Below, in pieces: positions 1-9,351 of a DNA stretch of 14,058 nt. Position 1 is the first letter of the stretch, and each line of letters begins with the position of its first letter. Position numbers and translations under genes: made by a program. The notes below the pieces were generated by a model that searched no databases, was not told where the DNA came from, and was given only the letters and a program-made list of their open reading frames with translations. Source of the DNA: Monoraphidium neglectum (lineage: Eukaryota > Chlorophyta > Chlorophyceae > Sphaeropleales > Selenastraceae); NCBI RefSeq assembly GCF_000611645.1, contig NW_014012175.1, positions 1 to 14,058 on the forward strand, given 5' to 3'.

Positions 1-638
1 GCCCCGCCTCGCCTCGCGCTGTGCCGCAATTCGCCACCTCGCGCGCCCTGCCGAGCGTGTGCATGTACCTCTACTCACAACCACACATCAGTGCGTCGCG
101 CGCGCATGCAGGGCTGCACTGCTGCCTCAGCACCTGCCTTGCCCTGTCCCGGTTTCCGCCGCCTCCCCAGCCGCTGTCACTGCAATCTACCCCACCCCCT
201 GCTCGCCGCAAAGCGCACACGCCACCCCCACGCGCCAGCGCTGTTGCTGAAACGATGGCAACCACGCAGTTCTATCTTGATAACGTGTCCTCTTGGCAGC
301 CCCCACGCCACGCGTTGGCCCCGGCATGCAGTGCGCGGCAAGCAAATCGATGCTGTGCCGCTGTCATGCTGGCTCGCGCCGCTTGTAGCCGCAACCCCTC
401 CCCTGGCAGGAGCCTTCTGTAACATCACACACGCACACATGTGCACACAAGGTGCGCTTGCACGCTATGATGATTGTTGGGTCCTGCTCGTGCGGATGCG
501 AGCAGCTTCCTCAGCTCTGCCAGGCTTTCGCCCGGGAATCCGCCGAGCAAGAACTCAAGCCCACCCAGCCAGCTGCCTTGAACGCGAAGGCTTGCAGTGT
601 GTGGACCCCAGACAAGCGGGCCGGCAGTGATGCTATAT
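1..638. other. Left flank, no supported gene
   Basis: GC-rich sequence beyond the likely 3' end of the Rab7 gene. Several frames stay open for 60-180 codons on both strands, as expected by chance at this composition, and none shows a recognisable domain or a convincing exon structure. A plus-strand TGTAA lies at 418-422, so a plus-strand gene converging on Rab7 could end here, but I see no coding sequence to support that. Confidence 0.5.
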
Positions 639-643
639 TTACA
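639..643 (-). terminator. Candidate poly(A) signal (TGTAA) for the Rab7 gene
   Basis: On the minus strand this reads TGTAA, the usual polyadenylation signal of green-algal nuclear genes. It lies about 360 bases downstream of the Rab7 stop codon and is the only copy I found between the stop and this point. The function is inferred from motif and position only. Confidence 0.45.
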
Positions 644-1004
644 ACGCGAAAGCCAGTCAAAGCGGCATGGGATCCAAGCAGCGCCTCAGGCAAGGGAGTG
701 CCCGCCGCCGGGCCGCCACCGCGCCGGGCGTGGGGTGTGGGGCCTGCTGTCGAAGCATGGTGTGCGGCCCGGCCCAACCGCATGCACGTGTGAACAAAAC
801 AGGCCGTCACGGACGGCAGCAGGCGCGCGCTGGGCCTGCTGCGCGCATGCCTCCAGCCGCGCGTCGTGCGCAGCAAGGACAAAACCTGTGTGCATGGAAC
901 GGCCGCGCGACGATTCGTTCGCCCGCAAAACAGAGACGCCGCCGTCGGCCTTTGGGAAACCCCTAGGCGCAGGCAGCAGCCGCCCCAGGGGCAGAGGTCA
1001 GGTA

Positions 1005-2951
1005 TCAGCAGCAGGAGGAGCTCTTGCGCTGCGGCGTGGCGGTGTTGACGTCCAGGCTGTCGGGAACAAACCTGTTGGGGGCAGAGGGGAGAGTGAGGCG
1101 GGGGCCGCGGGCGGATAAGACAGGTCGGGGGCGGTGCGGCACGAGCCATGTGCTCACGACCACCGCGTTTCAAGATCATTAGATGACACATGCACAAATA
1201 ACCACTTTCTAAATCACCAACAACTAAATGCGTCCACAAAGAACCTACTCTCCCTTTCTTGCTGCTACACACACACACACGCGCGCGCGCACACACACAA
1301 ACGCGCGAGCACGCACACAGCGCCCAGCGCGCCACTCACGCGTCCTCCTCGACCTCGTTGCGCAGCGCGTTGCGCGCGATGCACACAAACGCGGCCTCCA
1401 CGTTAATGTCGTCCTTGGCGCTGGTGTCGTAGTGCGGGATGTTGCCCTTGCCCGCGCACCACTGCTTCGCCTTTTTCTCAGACACCTGGGGGGAGGGGAT
1501 GAGCAGAGGCCGTTGGATCAGGGCTACACTGCTGCTGCTGCTGCTGATATGGTCTAGGCAGCTGAAGCGCTGAGCCGCGACGTCGTCGTCAGTCAGGTGT
1601 TGACCATCATAGGAATCCCAAGACTCGGGTCAGTCCATATCGCGCACCACGCGGCTGCGGCCCTCGTCTTCGTCTATCTTGTTGCCCAGTACGATGAAAG
1701 GGAAGTTCTCCGGGTCGCGCGGCTGGGCCTGACAAAAAAAGGGAGGAAGGAGGCATGCGCAAGGATGGGGTGTGGGGGTGCGGATGGTGATGCTGCAAGG
1801 CCGCTTGTTGTTGTGCAGCGATGCCTAGAAGCACCCTCCCTGTGCTCGCCCATCACTAGGGACGCCATGGGCTGCACGGCATGCTGATGCTTCTCCCCTA
1901 TCACGGCCCCGACGGGCGCGCCGCTGCAAGCTGCTGACGCTGCTTGAGCTGCTGCTGCCCCTGCCCCTACCCTAGCCATGCAGCTGACCGCAGGGAACAT
2001 TGCCCAGTAGCTGAAGATGACTTATCGCCAAGTTCTTTGCCACGCAGCCACAAACGAGCGGCATGCATAATGGATCGTTGCGTGCGAGGGCCCAAGCACG
2101 CAAGCGCACGTGCTCCATCTCAGCACACCTGCTTGAGTGACCCCATGCTAGTGCATCCGCACGATTCAGCAACCATGCACCGTGCATCCAACACACGTGT
2201 GCACACGTGTGCACACGGGCACACAAGCGCTTGCACACCTGCAGCAGGAACTCGTCCCGCCAGTTGTCAAGTGACTCAAAGGTCTTAGTGGCGTTGACGT
2301 CATAGACGAGGACGCAGCAGTCGGCGCCGCGGTAAAACGCGACCCCCAGGGACTGAAAGCGCTCCTGGCCCGCGGTGTCCCAGATCTGATGGGGGCGGGC
2401 GGACGCGCAGGGCGCGGCGCGGCTTGGGGCGCGGGGGCCGGGCCGGTGCTGCTGGGAGCGAGAGCGTGTGCGCGCGCCAGCGCTGCAGCTGCGATTGCTG
2501 GCGCTCCGCACGCACAAACCCCGGCGGTCGCCGATGCTGCGCTGCGTGGGCGCTGCAGCCAGGGAGTGAGTACCCCGGCGGGAGTGCAGCATCACCACAG
2601 GATGCTGGGCTGGGGCTGCTGCCCCTGGCGTACAGGTGGCAAGCGCTCGCACACATGCGGCACCCGCCTGCAGGGTCACGAGCTTGTCGTCCAGCTGCAG
2701 CTCTTTTGTGAGAAAGTCAGCGCCGATAGTTGCCTTGTATTCTTTTGAAAACTTCTTCTGCACGTACTGGTTCATCAGCGAGGTCTTTCCCACCCTTGAG
2801 GCCAGAGGGTTCGTGAGGTGCGAGGGGTGTAAGCGCTTCGTCGCGCAACGTTCAGATGAGCATTTAGCCTACTCCTTCAGGGACCAGCGAGCGCTCACCC
2901 GCTATCCCCGAGGATGATCACTTTCAAAAGTTTTCTGCGACGAGTCGCCAT
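1005..2951 (-). CDS. RAB7: Rab7 family small GTPase, six exons, complete
   Basis: Coding exons: complement(join(1005..1071,1340..1485,1648..1728,2239..2385,2668..2794,2899..2951)), giving 206 residues. All phases close exactly. The ATG sits in a strong GCCATGG context. Visible motifs are the P-loop GDSGVGKT (residues 15-22, split by intron 1), the switch I region ATIGADF (39-45), WDTAGQ (62-67), NKID (125-128), TSAK (157-160) and a C-terminal SCC. The paired end cysteines should be geranylgeranylated for membrane attachment. Stretches such as [17 protein letters not shown] and PRDPENFPF are typical of Rab7 rather than other Rabs. In the family, Rab7 cycles between GDP and GTP on late endosomes and the vacuole and recruits fusion factors. 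Small oddities are HYDTSAKD where most Rab7 proteins have a PYFETSAKE-like stretch, an acidic DEDEG loop, and one GC-AG intron. Identity is near certain. The final exon rests on exact frame closure and the CC end. Confidence 0.96.
1267..1299. repeat. AC/GC dinucleotide repeat in Rab7 intron 5
   Basis: An AC run (1267-1280), a GC run (1281-1290) and a second AC run (1291-1299) lie in the last Rab7 intron, with degenerate CA/CG up to 1320. On the gene's strand this is a TG/CG tract beginning about 20 bases after the 5' splice site at 1339. Confidence 0.85.
2192..2211. repeat. 20-bp perfect palindrome in Rab7 intron 3
   Basis: CACACGTGTGCACACGTGTG equals its own reverse complement. It contains two CACGTG hexamers, the core of G-box/E-box sites. 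It begins about 28 bases inside the 5' splice site of Rab7 intron 3. It may be only a patch of CA/TG-rich sequence, or it may fold into a hairpin or bind bHLH/bZIP factors. Confidence 0.7.
2386..2667 (-). other. GC-AG intron (Rab7 intron 2)
   Basis: The protein join VTLQ|IWDTAG is fixed by Rab7 conservation. It places the 5' splice site at CAG|GCGGGT and the 3' site at CATCAG|ATC, phase 0. The only nearby GT, four bases on, would change phase and destroy the invariant WDTAG motif. This is therefore a non-canonical GC donor. The other 18 introns resolved in this window all have GT donors. Confidence 0.88.
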
Positions 2952-4069
2952 GGCTGCTGCTGGTCAGGAGATATCCAATACGTCTCTCAAATACGTTTGC
3001 GCCCGGCTGGGGCCCCGTCTGGGGCTTCGGCACCTTCTTGCAATAATGGGGCACTGGATGTGGTCACACAGCAGCATCCAGGTAGCTGCCTTTCACAATG
3101 TCCTCAATTCAATCGTAAGCCAAATTGCACTCAAAGAATATGTGAGTACTGAACACAACATAGCTGCACGGCCCCCATTGGCGACGATGACACGGTCCCC
3201 CATGGGCCAAGATCGATGCTGGTGGGGGTGTGAGCGTGTTCGGGAGCAGTCAGCAGGCAGCCTCTGGTGACATGTGGCTGTGTTTGCATTCGCATGCATA
3301 CAGAGGCAGCCTTCAAAGTGCGGTATAAGGTGCAGGCTGCACGAGTCGCGGCAAGCAAGCGATGCGTGGAAGCGCGGTGCCTCCAGCTTTTTGTGTCGGC
3401 AGACGCCAGGCGATGCGCCTTGACAGGAAGCCAAGGACACTTCATGGCGTTTGCACTAGCACAGCAGCGTGCAAAGTCCCCTGACAACTACCGCTTTGAG
3501 CTGCCAGCTGTTGCGGAGGAAGCTTCCCACCATCCTGCCGGCCCCGGCCCCACGACACGCTTGCAGGTCTGAAAACCCCCGATTCGGCACCGATGCGGTG
3601 TCCCTTGCATTACACCGCAGCCATCATTCGCCGCCGCGGTATGCTCGCCCAGCCTAATAAAGCTGCTGGCAGCCAGTCGGTGGCACAACAGGGTGCGCGG
3701 GGCCTGAAAGCAGTCCCTGTCCCCTTGCCGGGGCTGAGGGGCGCATGGAAGCCCAGTACGGGTGTATATGGGCTTGTGTGAGGTGTGTTTGTGCGTGCGT
3801 GTGTGCACCGTATGGCAGTCCCGTGCATTTGGCAGGGCAATCAGGAAGACTGGGCGAGGCCAATGTGCAAATGATCCTGGCAAGCTTTGTTCAAACAACA
3901 GAGGGCGCCTGGCAATGCGTCAGGGGGTACAGCAGGCAACCCGTCCAGAAGTTCTGCAGTCAACCACACGCGCGCCAGATGGCACTGCGCTTTGCCGTGC
4001 GTTGGAGTTTTCGGCTACGCAAGGAGCGAGTTGCCAACGCCCGTGCTCCGCCATGGCGTCCGGCCGCGG
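2952..4069. other. Spacer between Rab7 and the modular membrane protein gene
   Basis: This stretch holds the Rab7 5' upstream region (right of 2951) and the 3' flank of the next gene (left of 4070). No frame shows a recognisable domain. A short TG-rich patch lies near 3775-3806. I see no clear TATA box placed for Rab7 and no RNA gene. Confidence 0.6.
3610..3614 (-). terminator. Candidate poly(A) signal (TGTAA) for the modular membrane protein gene
   Basis: Minus-strand TGTAA about 456 bases downstream of the stop codon at 4070, and the first copy I found in that direction. If used, it leaves roughly 650 bases for the Rab7 promoter and 5' UTR. Inferred from motif and spacing only. Confidence 0.45.
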
Positions 4070-6145
4070 TCAGCGGTCCTTGCCGGGCACGGGCAAGCTC
4101 GGCGCCGCGCCGCCCCCAGACACGTAAGCAGCGACCGTGCCGCCGAGCCGCCCGAGCGTCGACCCAAAGTAACCACCACCGCCGCTGCCGCCGCTGCCGC
4201 CGCTGCCGCCACTGCCGCCGCCGCCGACACTGCTGCCGCTCCCGGCGTACGCGCGCGCGAGCCCGCCCGAGCCGCCTGTGCTGGCGCTGATGCGCCGCTG
4301 CTTCAGGCTGGCGTAGGCGACGCCGCCGCCCGAGGTGGAGTGGCGGGTGGCCTCCCCGTCGGGCAGCTGCAAGAACGCCGCCTCTGGCTCGGCCGCGGCG
4401 GCTTGGGGCGCTCTGAGAGGGAGTGGATCGGCCGGCGAGCAGCGGGCGTGCGATGAAACCCGGCGCTTGGCTGAGGATCGGGCGTGGCAGGTGACGCGGG
4501 TGCAGCTGGCAAAAGGGGGCGCCGCAGCGACAGGCCCTGCCTGCAGCCACACTAAAGCTAGCAGTTCTCGTGCTTGCCCCCCCCCCCGCCTTCCACGTGA
4601 ACCTCGCTCGTGATGCATCGGGTGCTCTTCCCCGCCCCTGCGTAGCCCGCTCCGCCCCGCCCAGCGCCACCCCTTCGCACCTGGCGGCCATCACGGCGGG
4701 CGCACTGCTTAGTTGGTTTCCGCCCGTCGCCTCGCTGGCTGCTACGCTGGCGCCCGCAGCCGCCGCGGCGGCCCCGGTCAGCAGTGGTGGGGGCAGCACG
4801 ATGCCCAGCTTCTGCAGATCGATCTGTGGGGTGGACACGGGCAGGGTTGGGTGGGATGGGGTGCGAGTTGGGCTGGCGCACGAGGTTATGATGATGAGTG
4901 ACTCTGAAGATCCCGTTTGACGTTGTGTGCTGAGGAGGGAAGTATCCGTGGCTCAGCCGCCCAGGATTGACCATGTTGGGCTCGCCAGAGGTCCCCCTTC
5001 CTTTGGAGCGCCTCGGCCAGCGGCGAGGAGATGGCCGGGCAGGGCTCACCGCGCCGCCGCCGCTGTTGGTGCCGCCCAGCCAAGTCCACAGCCTCGGCTG
5101 CCCGCCCGCCTCATCAACTCCCGCGCTGTCGCCGCCGCCCAGATCGCCCTCCGCGCGATCGACGAGGTAGTCCAGCTGCGCGCTCTTGTCCTTGTCCTTC
5201 CCGAGGTTGCGCCGCAGCCCCTCGGAAACCGCGAACACGGCGAGCGCCACCACGAACGCGCAGCCGGCGGCAATCCCGCCGATCGCCCCCGGCCCCAGCT
5301 CTGCGCCGCCCTTGCCGCGGGCCCGCCCCACGCCGGTGGCCGTTGCCCCGACGCCAAATGGTGCGGCGGACGCGGCGGCGGCGCCGTCGGCGGCGGAGAG
5401 GGCGATTTTGGAGGCGGCCGACTGGATGGCCAGGAGCGGCCCCCAGGACGGCAGGGCTGCGGGGGTCGGTGCGCGTTGCGCGCAGAACGCACGTTCAGGG
5501 AGTACCAGGATTCACACGCCAGCAGGCGCCATCAGCTGGGCCGGAGACACAGCGTTACGAGGCAACTGCCAGCAGGAAGCGCGCGCTCCCAGTGCGCGGC
5601 CGGGGTCGCCCTCTTGTCCCCCGCCCCCTGCCTCACGCACCCGACGTCTTGTAGAGTGCCGCTGCGCCGTCCTGCAGGCGCTGCGCCGCGGAGGCCACCA
5701 GGGCCTCAGGGGCGTCGCTGGTGAAGACCACCTCGGCGCTGGCCACGGTGCCGCCGGCGGTGCCATTGAGGATCTCGTCGACGCCTGCGGACGGGGGTTC
5801 GAGTCCAGGCATGCGCGCGCGTATTTCACGATGAGGATGGCGCTGGTTTGCGACCGCGGCCGTGGCCGCTAGCCGGGCGTCGGGAGACGGCTGGCGCAAC
5901 CGCCGCACGGCCCGCAGGCTCCGTGTCTCTGTGTGGGCCGGGCAGGTGCACGCGTGCTGGGAGCGCTGCAGTGCGAGGGTTTCCGGATTCAAAGCAGCTC
6001 CACACAGCATGATCCCGCCAGCGCCGGCTCAGCCATGCCCAAAACCCACCCAACAGTATCTTTCCGCCCCCCTTTGATACTAAACATGGCTTCGGCTCTG
6101 CCATGGTCTCCCCCACCAAACCCGCACCCGCACCCAAACGCACAT

Positions 6146-6195
<50 letters not shown>

Positions 6196-8305
6196 GCACA
6201 ATCAGAAACACCCACCTGCGGAATGGACGTACCGCCCGCCGCCCGCGGCTGCCTTGAGCCACCCCACCATGTCGCTCTTGAAGCGCGCCTGCGCCCCTGG
6301 GCTGTCCGCCAGCAGGTCATACGGGTAGTCCACCCTCAGCCGCGCGTACACGATCGCCCCCGGCCGGACTGCCTGCAGTCCAGGCAGGTTGGCGCTCAAT
6401 GCTGGCAGCGCGCCGCCCGCCAGGCCGCCGCCGCCGGTCCTCGCGCCTAGCGCCGCGCCAGCACCTGCTGCTGCGGCGGCCGCCTCAGCCGGGGTCATGG
6501 TTGCGATGCGCGCGGGGTCGACGCACTGCCAATAGAACCCGTCCTGCCGCCTGCACTCCAGCGCCTGGGCGCAACACGCTTCCGGCCACCGCGCGTCCGC
6601 GCAGCCCCACTCTGTGCAGTTGCTCTTCCCGCCGCACTGCCCCCACTCGCCGACGCGCCACGGGCCACAGGCGGCCGCCGCCCGCCTCTGCTTGAAGGCG
6701 GGCGCCTGCGTGCTGCAGTAGTCAAACGCCCAGAGGTTGACCCGGTCAACGCCCACGTAGCCGGCAAATTTGTCACATTTCTCCGGGTCTACGGCGCACC
6801 AGTCGCCGACAGGGTCGCCGTCAGGGTTGGCTGCAGTGCGGCGTGGATGGGGGTCAGGGCAGGGATGGAGGGCCAGCACAGGAATCAGAAGCATTTGGTG
6901 AAAGGAGGTGGATCGAGCAGCGGGCATCTCAAAGCACAGCACGGGCGGTCATGTGCTCGCGACAGCGCAAGGGGGCCGCTGGCGGCGTGCGTTGCCGCGG
7001 TGGCAGGTGCAAGCAGCACTCCCCCCTCTCACCGCAGCCTTTGATTGTGAGGTTCTTGGGGCCGCTGGCGGCGGAGCCATGGGGGTAGAGGTACCACCAG
7101 CCCCCCTGAATGCACGTGCAGTTGTTGAAGGTTGTGGTGCTGCTGCCGCCGCCGCCGCTGTCGCCGCTCGCGGGCTCAGTGGCACCCCCCTCTGCCCCCT
7201 CCGCCGCCGCCGCATCCCCGGGCTCAGCGGCGGCGGGCGCAGGCGCAGGCGCGGGCGCGGGTGCAGGCGTAGGTGTCGGCGGCGCGGGCCCGCAGGTGTC
7301 AAAGGCGCCGACGGTCGAGTTCGGCGGGCAGGTCGCGAAGTCGACCCGGCACTTGCGCACTGCAGAGCGAGCAGTGGAGGAGGAAAGGGGCTGCGTGGGG
7401 GAAAGAGGCTGTGTTGAGGCACATCCAGTGAGTCAGCCGCATGGATGCCGCCGCAGCGATGCTAACGGCAGCGGACGCTCGCACCCTTCCGTCCGCGCGC
7501 GCTCCCCCGCCCGCACCTGTCTCGCTGTCGGGGTGCGCGCAGCGGTTGTGGTACGCGGCTTTGCCCGATCCCTCGGCCCGCCATTCCGGGGAGCACAGGC
7601 AGCCGCTGTTGGTCGCCTCTGCGAGCCACGAAGGCGGAGGGAGTGCACCGCACAGAGCGGCGAGGGTCAAAGTCAATGCGGCTTCTGCATTGCTCTGAGC
7701 CCTTGCTCTGCTTCCCTTGCTGGTTCCGGTCATCACGCCTTCGCATCCGCGCTTTGCAATGCTGGCGTCGGCTTCCCAGTGAGTCACCGGCGAAAGTCAC
7801 TCTCCCAGTCACCCGAGCCCCTCACCCCTCACGTCACCGCAGTAGTCATAGTACGTGATGCTGCCGTTGTGACCAGCCTTGATGGAATAGTATCCCAGGC
7901 ACTCCCGGGGGTCCACCGCACACCACGGGCCCTGCGCAAACAAAGCGGGAGCGGTGCCGGCCGCGCCCCGGAGGCGTGTGCATGGGATGCTTCGGGCGTG
8001 TGCAGGAAGCTGCGGTGCCGGCCCGGCCGCATGCACTGCTTACGGGAGCGGTACTGCTCAAGCCGTTACGCGTCAGATGAAGCGAGCGCGACAGCTTCTC
8101 AGCACGGTGGCCTTGGCCTCACCAAGGGGTCATCATTTGGGTTTGCGCAGCCGCGCATGCTGTGCAGCTCGCCCTTGCCATCCCGCCACTCCTCCAGGCA
8201 CGCACAGCCGGCCTGCGTCGTGCCGCGAGGCCCCGCGGCCCCCGCCGCCATTGCCAGTGGTACTATCGCTGCTACGGAGGCAAGAATGAGCGCGGTGGTC
8301 GCCAT
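4070..8305 (-). CDS. Modular type I membrane protein with three six-Cys (FnII/kringle-like) modules and a CBM1-like module
   Basis: Nine coding exons: complement(join(4070..4412,4681..4823,5050..5456,5641..5784,6216..6830,7033..7359,7517..7616,7833..7931,8123..8305)), 786 residues. Residues 1-22 are a hydrophobic signal peptide. Six-cysteine modules lie at about 34-92, 100-150 and 208-275; the first and third carry NP(N/D)xDP...WCAVDP...YC, resembling kringle and FnII cores. A Pro-Ala/Gly-Ser linker (about 151-207) precedes the third. A CBM1-like module follows at 291-339. Residues about 397-489 look like an alpha/beta ectodomain segment. A transmembrane helix at 547-566 is followed by RRNLGKDKDK and a low-complexity tail. 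Sequons such as NGS, NST, NLT, NCT and NGT suggest N-glycosylation. Role inferred: cell-surface or wall-associated glycan binding; no enzyme domain is seen. The start could be the ATG at 8326. Intron 2 could instead run 7619..7837, giving 785 residues. I do not recognise a named family. Confidence 0.84.
4181..4220. repeat. Hexanucleotide repeat encoding a Gly-Gly-Ser run
   Basis: Near-perfect CCGCTG repeats, which on the coding strand give GGCGGCAGC units. They encode the GGSGGSGGSGG segment of the C-terminal tail of the modular membrane protein. This is likely to vary in length between strains and may act as a flexible spacer. Confidence 0.8.
5227..5286 (-). other. Transmembrane segment of the modular protein
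   Basis: Codons 547-566 encode AIGGIAAGCAFVVALAVFAV, one uncharged run of about 20 residues. It is followed by SEGL and then a strongly basic RRNLGKDKDK. The positive-inside rule together with the N-terminal signal peptide gives a type I topology, with the cysteine modules outside and about 220 residues inside. Confidence 0.85.
6147..6190. repeat. (CA)22 microsatellite in intron 5 of the modular gene
   Basis: Forty-four uninterrupted bases of CA. The repeat lies in the 431-base intron 5785-6215. On the coding strand it is a (TG)22 tract starting about 25 bases inside the 5' splice site. Confidence 0.97.
6523..6669 (-). other. CBM1-like cysteine module (residues 291-339)
   Basis: The segment has WGQCGG, then a CC pair, a five-residue gap to another Cys, and an aromatic end, GFYWQC. 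This matches the C-terminal half of the fungal-type cellulose-binding signature (C-x5-C...aromatic-x2-Q-C). The loop after CGG is longer than usual and holds two extra cysteines, so it is divergent. The aromatic residues near the end are where family members contact cellulose. Binding here is inferred. Confidence 0.65.
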
Positions 8306-9336
8306 CGCGTTCGGCGGCCCCTGCATGTGGGCGCACAGCGCAGCGGTTGTGGATTTGTTGACTGCCCGCGAGCGGCGCTGCACTGGCTGGATGCTGCGAT
8401 CACTGCATTATTACGTCTATGATAAGCCTCTATGCGTTATTGACAGTCCACGTTCAGCTCGCATTCACGCACCGGTATTACAATCGATCGCCGCGTTGCA
8501 AGCTGCATGTGTAAGTGCGTGCCACTCTTGATGACGCTTTTTTTGTTTAGGTGTTGCACGGGCTGCTGACTGCCCACGCAAACCGCTCGGGATCTGGAAC
8601 GGTCACCATTGCGCGCTGGTCGCTGTGTAGACGCCGAAGTGTACTTTCCAGCTAGGGGATAGGTTTGTGTCTATTATATGGAGATGCGCAGTGTGCTCAT
8701 TATGCTTGCCCGTTGGTGGCCAGCACAGTCCAGCCGTCTGTGCCAACACTGCAACCTCAATGAAATCCGAGTGGGCGCATGAGCACGCTCAAGACGTGCA
8801 GTGCGGCAGTGCACACCTGTTATCAGGCCAACACCCCAACCCTGCTTGCCTTCGTGCTCCTGTGCACGACTTGGGAAAACCTCCAAACTCTGCGGCCCCC
8901 CCTGCTAGAAACACGAAAAGGTGCGCAATTACAGTGCTTCGTAGTATGGTGGGAAGGAGGCCTGCCCCGAACGTCCCATATGTGCCGCAGCACGCAGTAC
9001 ATGATACATTTTTTGTGTTGCTTGTGAACACGCCGCCAAGCACAGGCCTCGGAAGCCGACCAAGCGGCGGCCACCGAACAGGTGCAGCCCGCCGCTCGCC
9101 TAAACTCGTGCCCGGCGCAAGCGCGTGGGCACCTTCAGCCGCGCCCACGCAGCCCCGCCCGCTCGCGCCCGACCCGCCGGCAAACCGTTTTGCCGGCGGC
9201 GCACAATTGGGCGGTCATGGGGTGCGGGCGGGGCTCGCGGACTCGCGCAGCGTCATGCGTGGCGGCAGCGGGGGCGCGCCCGCCCGTGGCCGCGCTTGCT
9301 CGTTTCTGGTTGTGAGCGCACGCGGGGCTTTCTGCG

Positions 9337-9351
9337 CCGCACGTCGTGCGG
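9337..9351. repeat. Short inverted repeat
   Basis: CCGCAC-GTC-GTGCGG can form a six-pair hairpin with a three-base loop. It lies in the spacer with no obvious gene partner. Confidence 0.6.

Noticed and set aside
255..422. Plus-strand ATG opening MATTQFYLDNVSSW at the left edge
   Set aside because: The first residues look protein-like, but the frame soon becomes Arg/Ala-rich and ends at 422 with no family match.
1340..1342. In-frame TGA directly after the EEDA codons as the Rab7 stop
   Set aside because: It would leave Rab7 without its C-terminal cysteines. The GTGAGT donor there joins exactly to 1071 and gives the FVPDSLDV...SCC end expected for the family.
3960..4838. Single minus-strand frame of 292 codons starting MSTPQIDLQKLG
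   Set aside because: Only its first part, from IDLQ to about 4681, is a real exon. Beyond that it reads through intron 4413-4680 and then the wrong frame of the last exon, giving Arg-rich nonsense.
5784..5806. GGTTCGAGTCC, resembling a tRNA B box
   Set aside because: The T-stem does not pair, no A box or anticodon arm precedes it, and it lies at the 3' splice site of a coding intron.
7110..8531. Plus-strand open frame of 473 codons
   Set aside because: It runs antisense across exons 1-4 and the introns of the modular gene. The minus strand has a coherent exon chain with repeated domains; the plus frame shows no domain and is explained by high GC.
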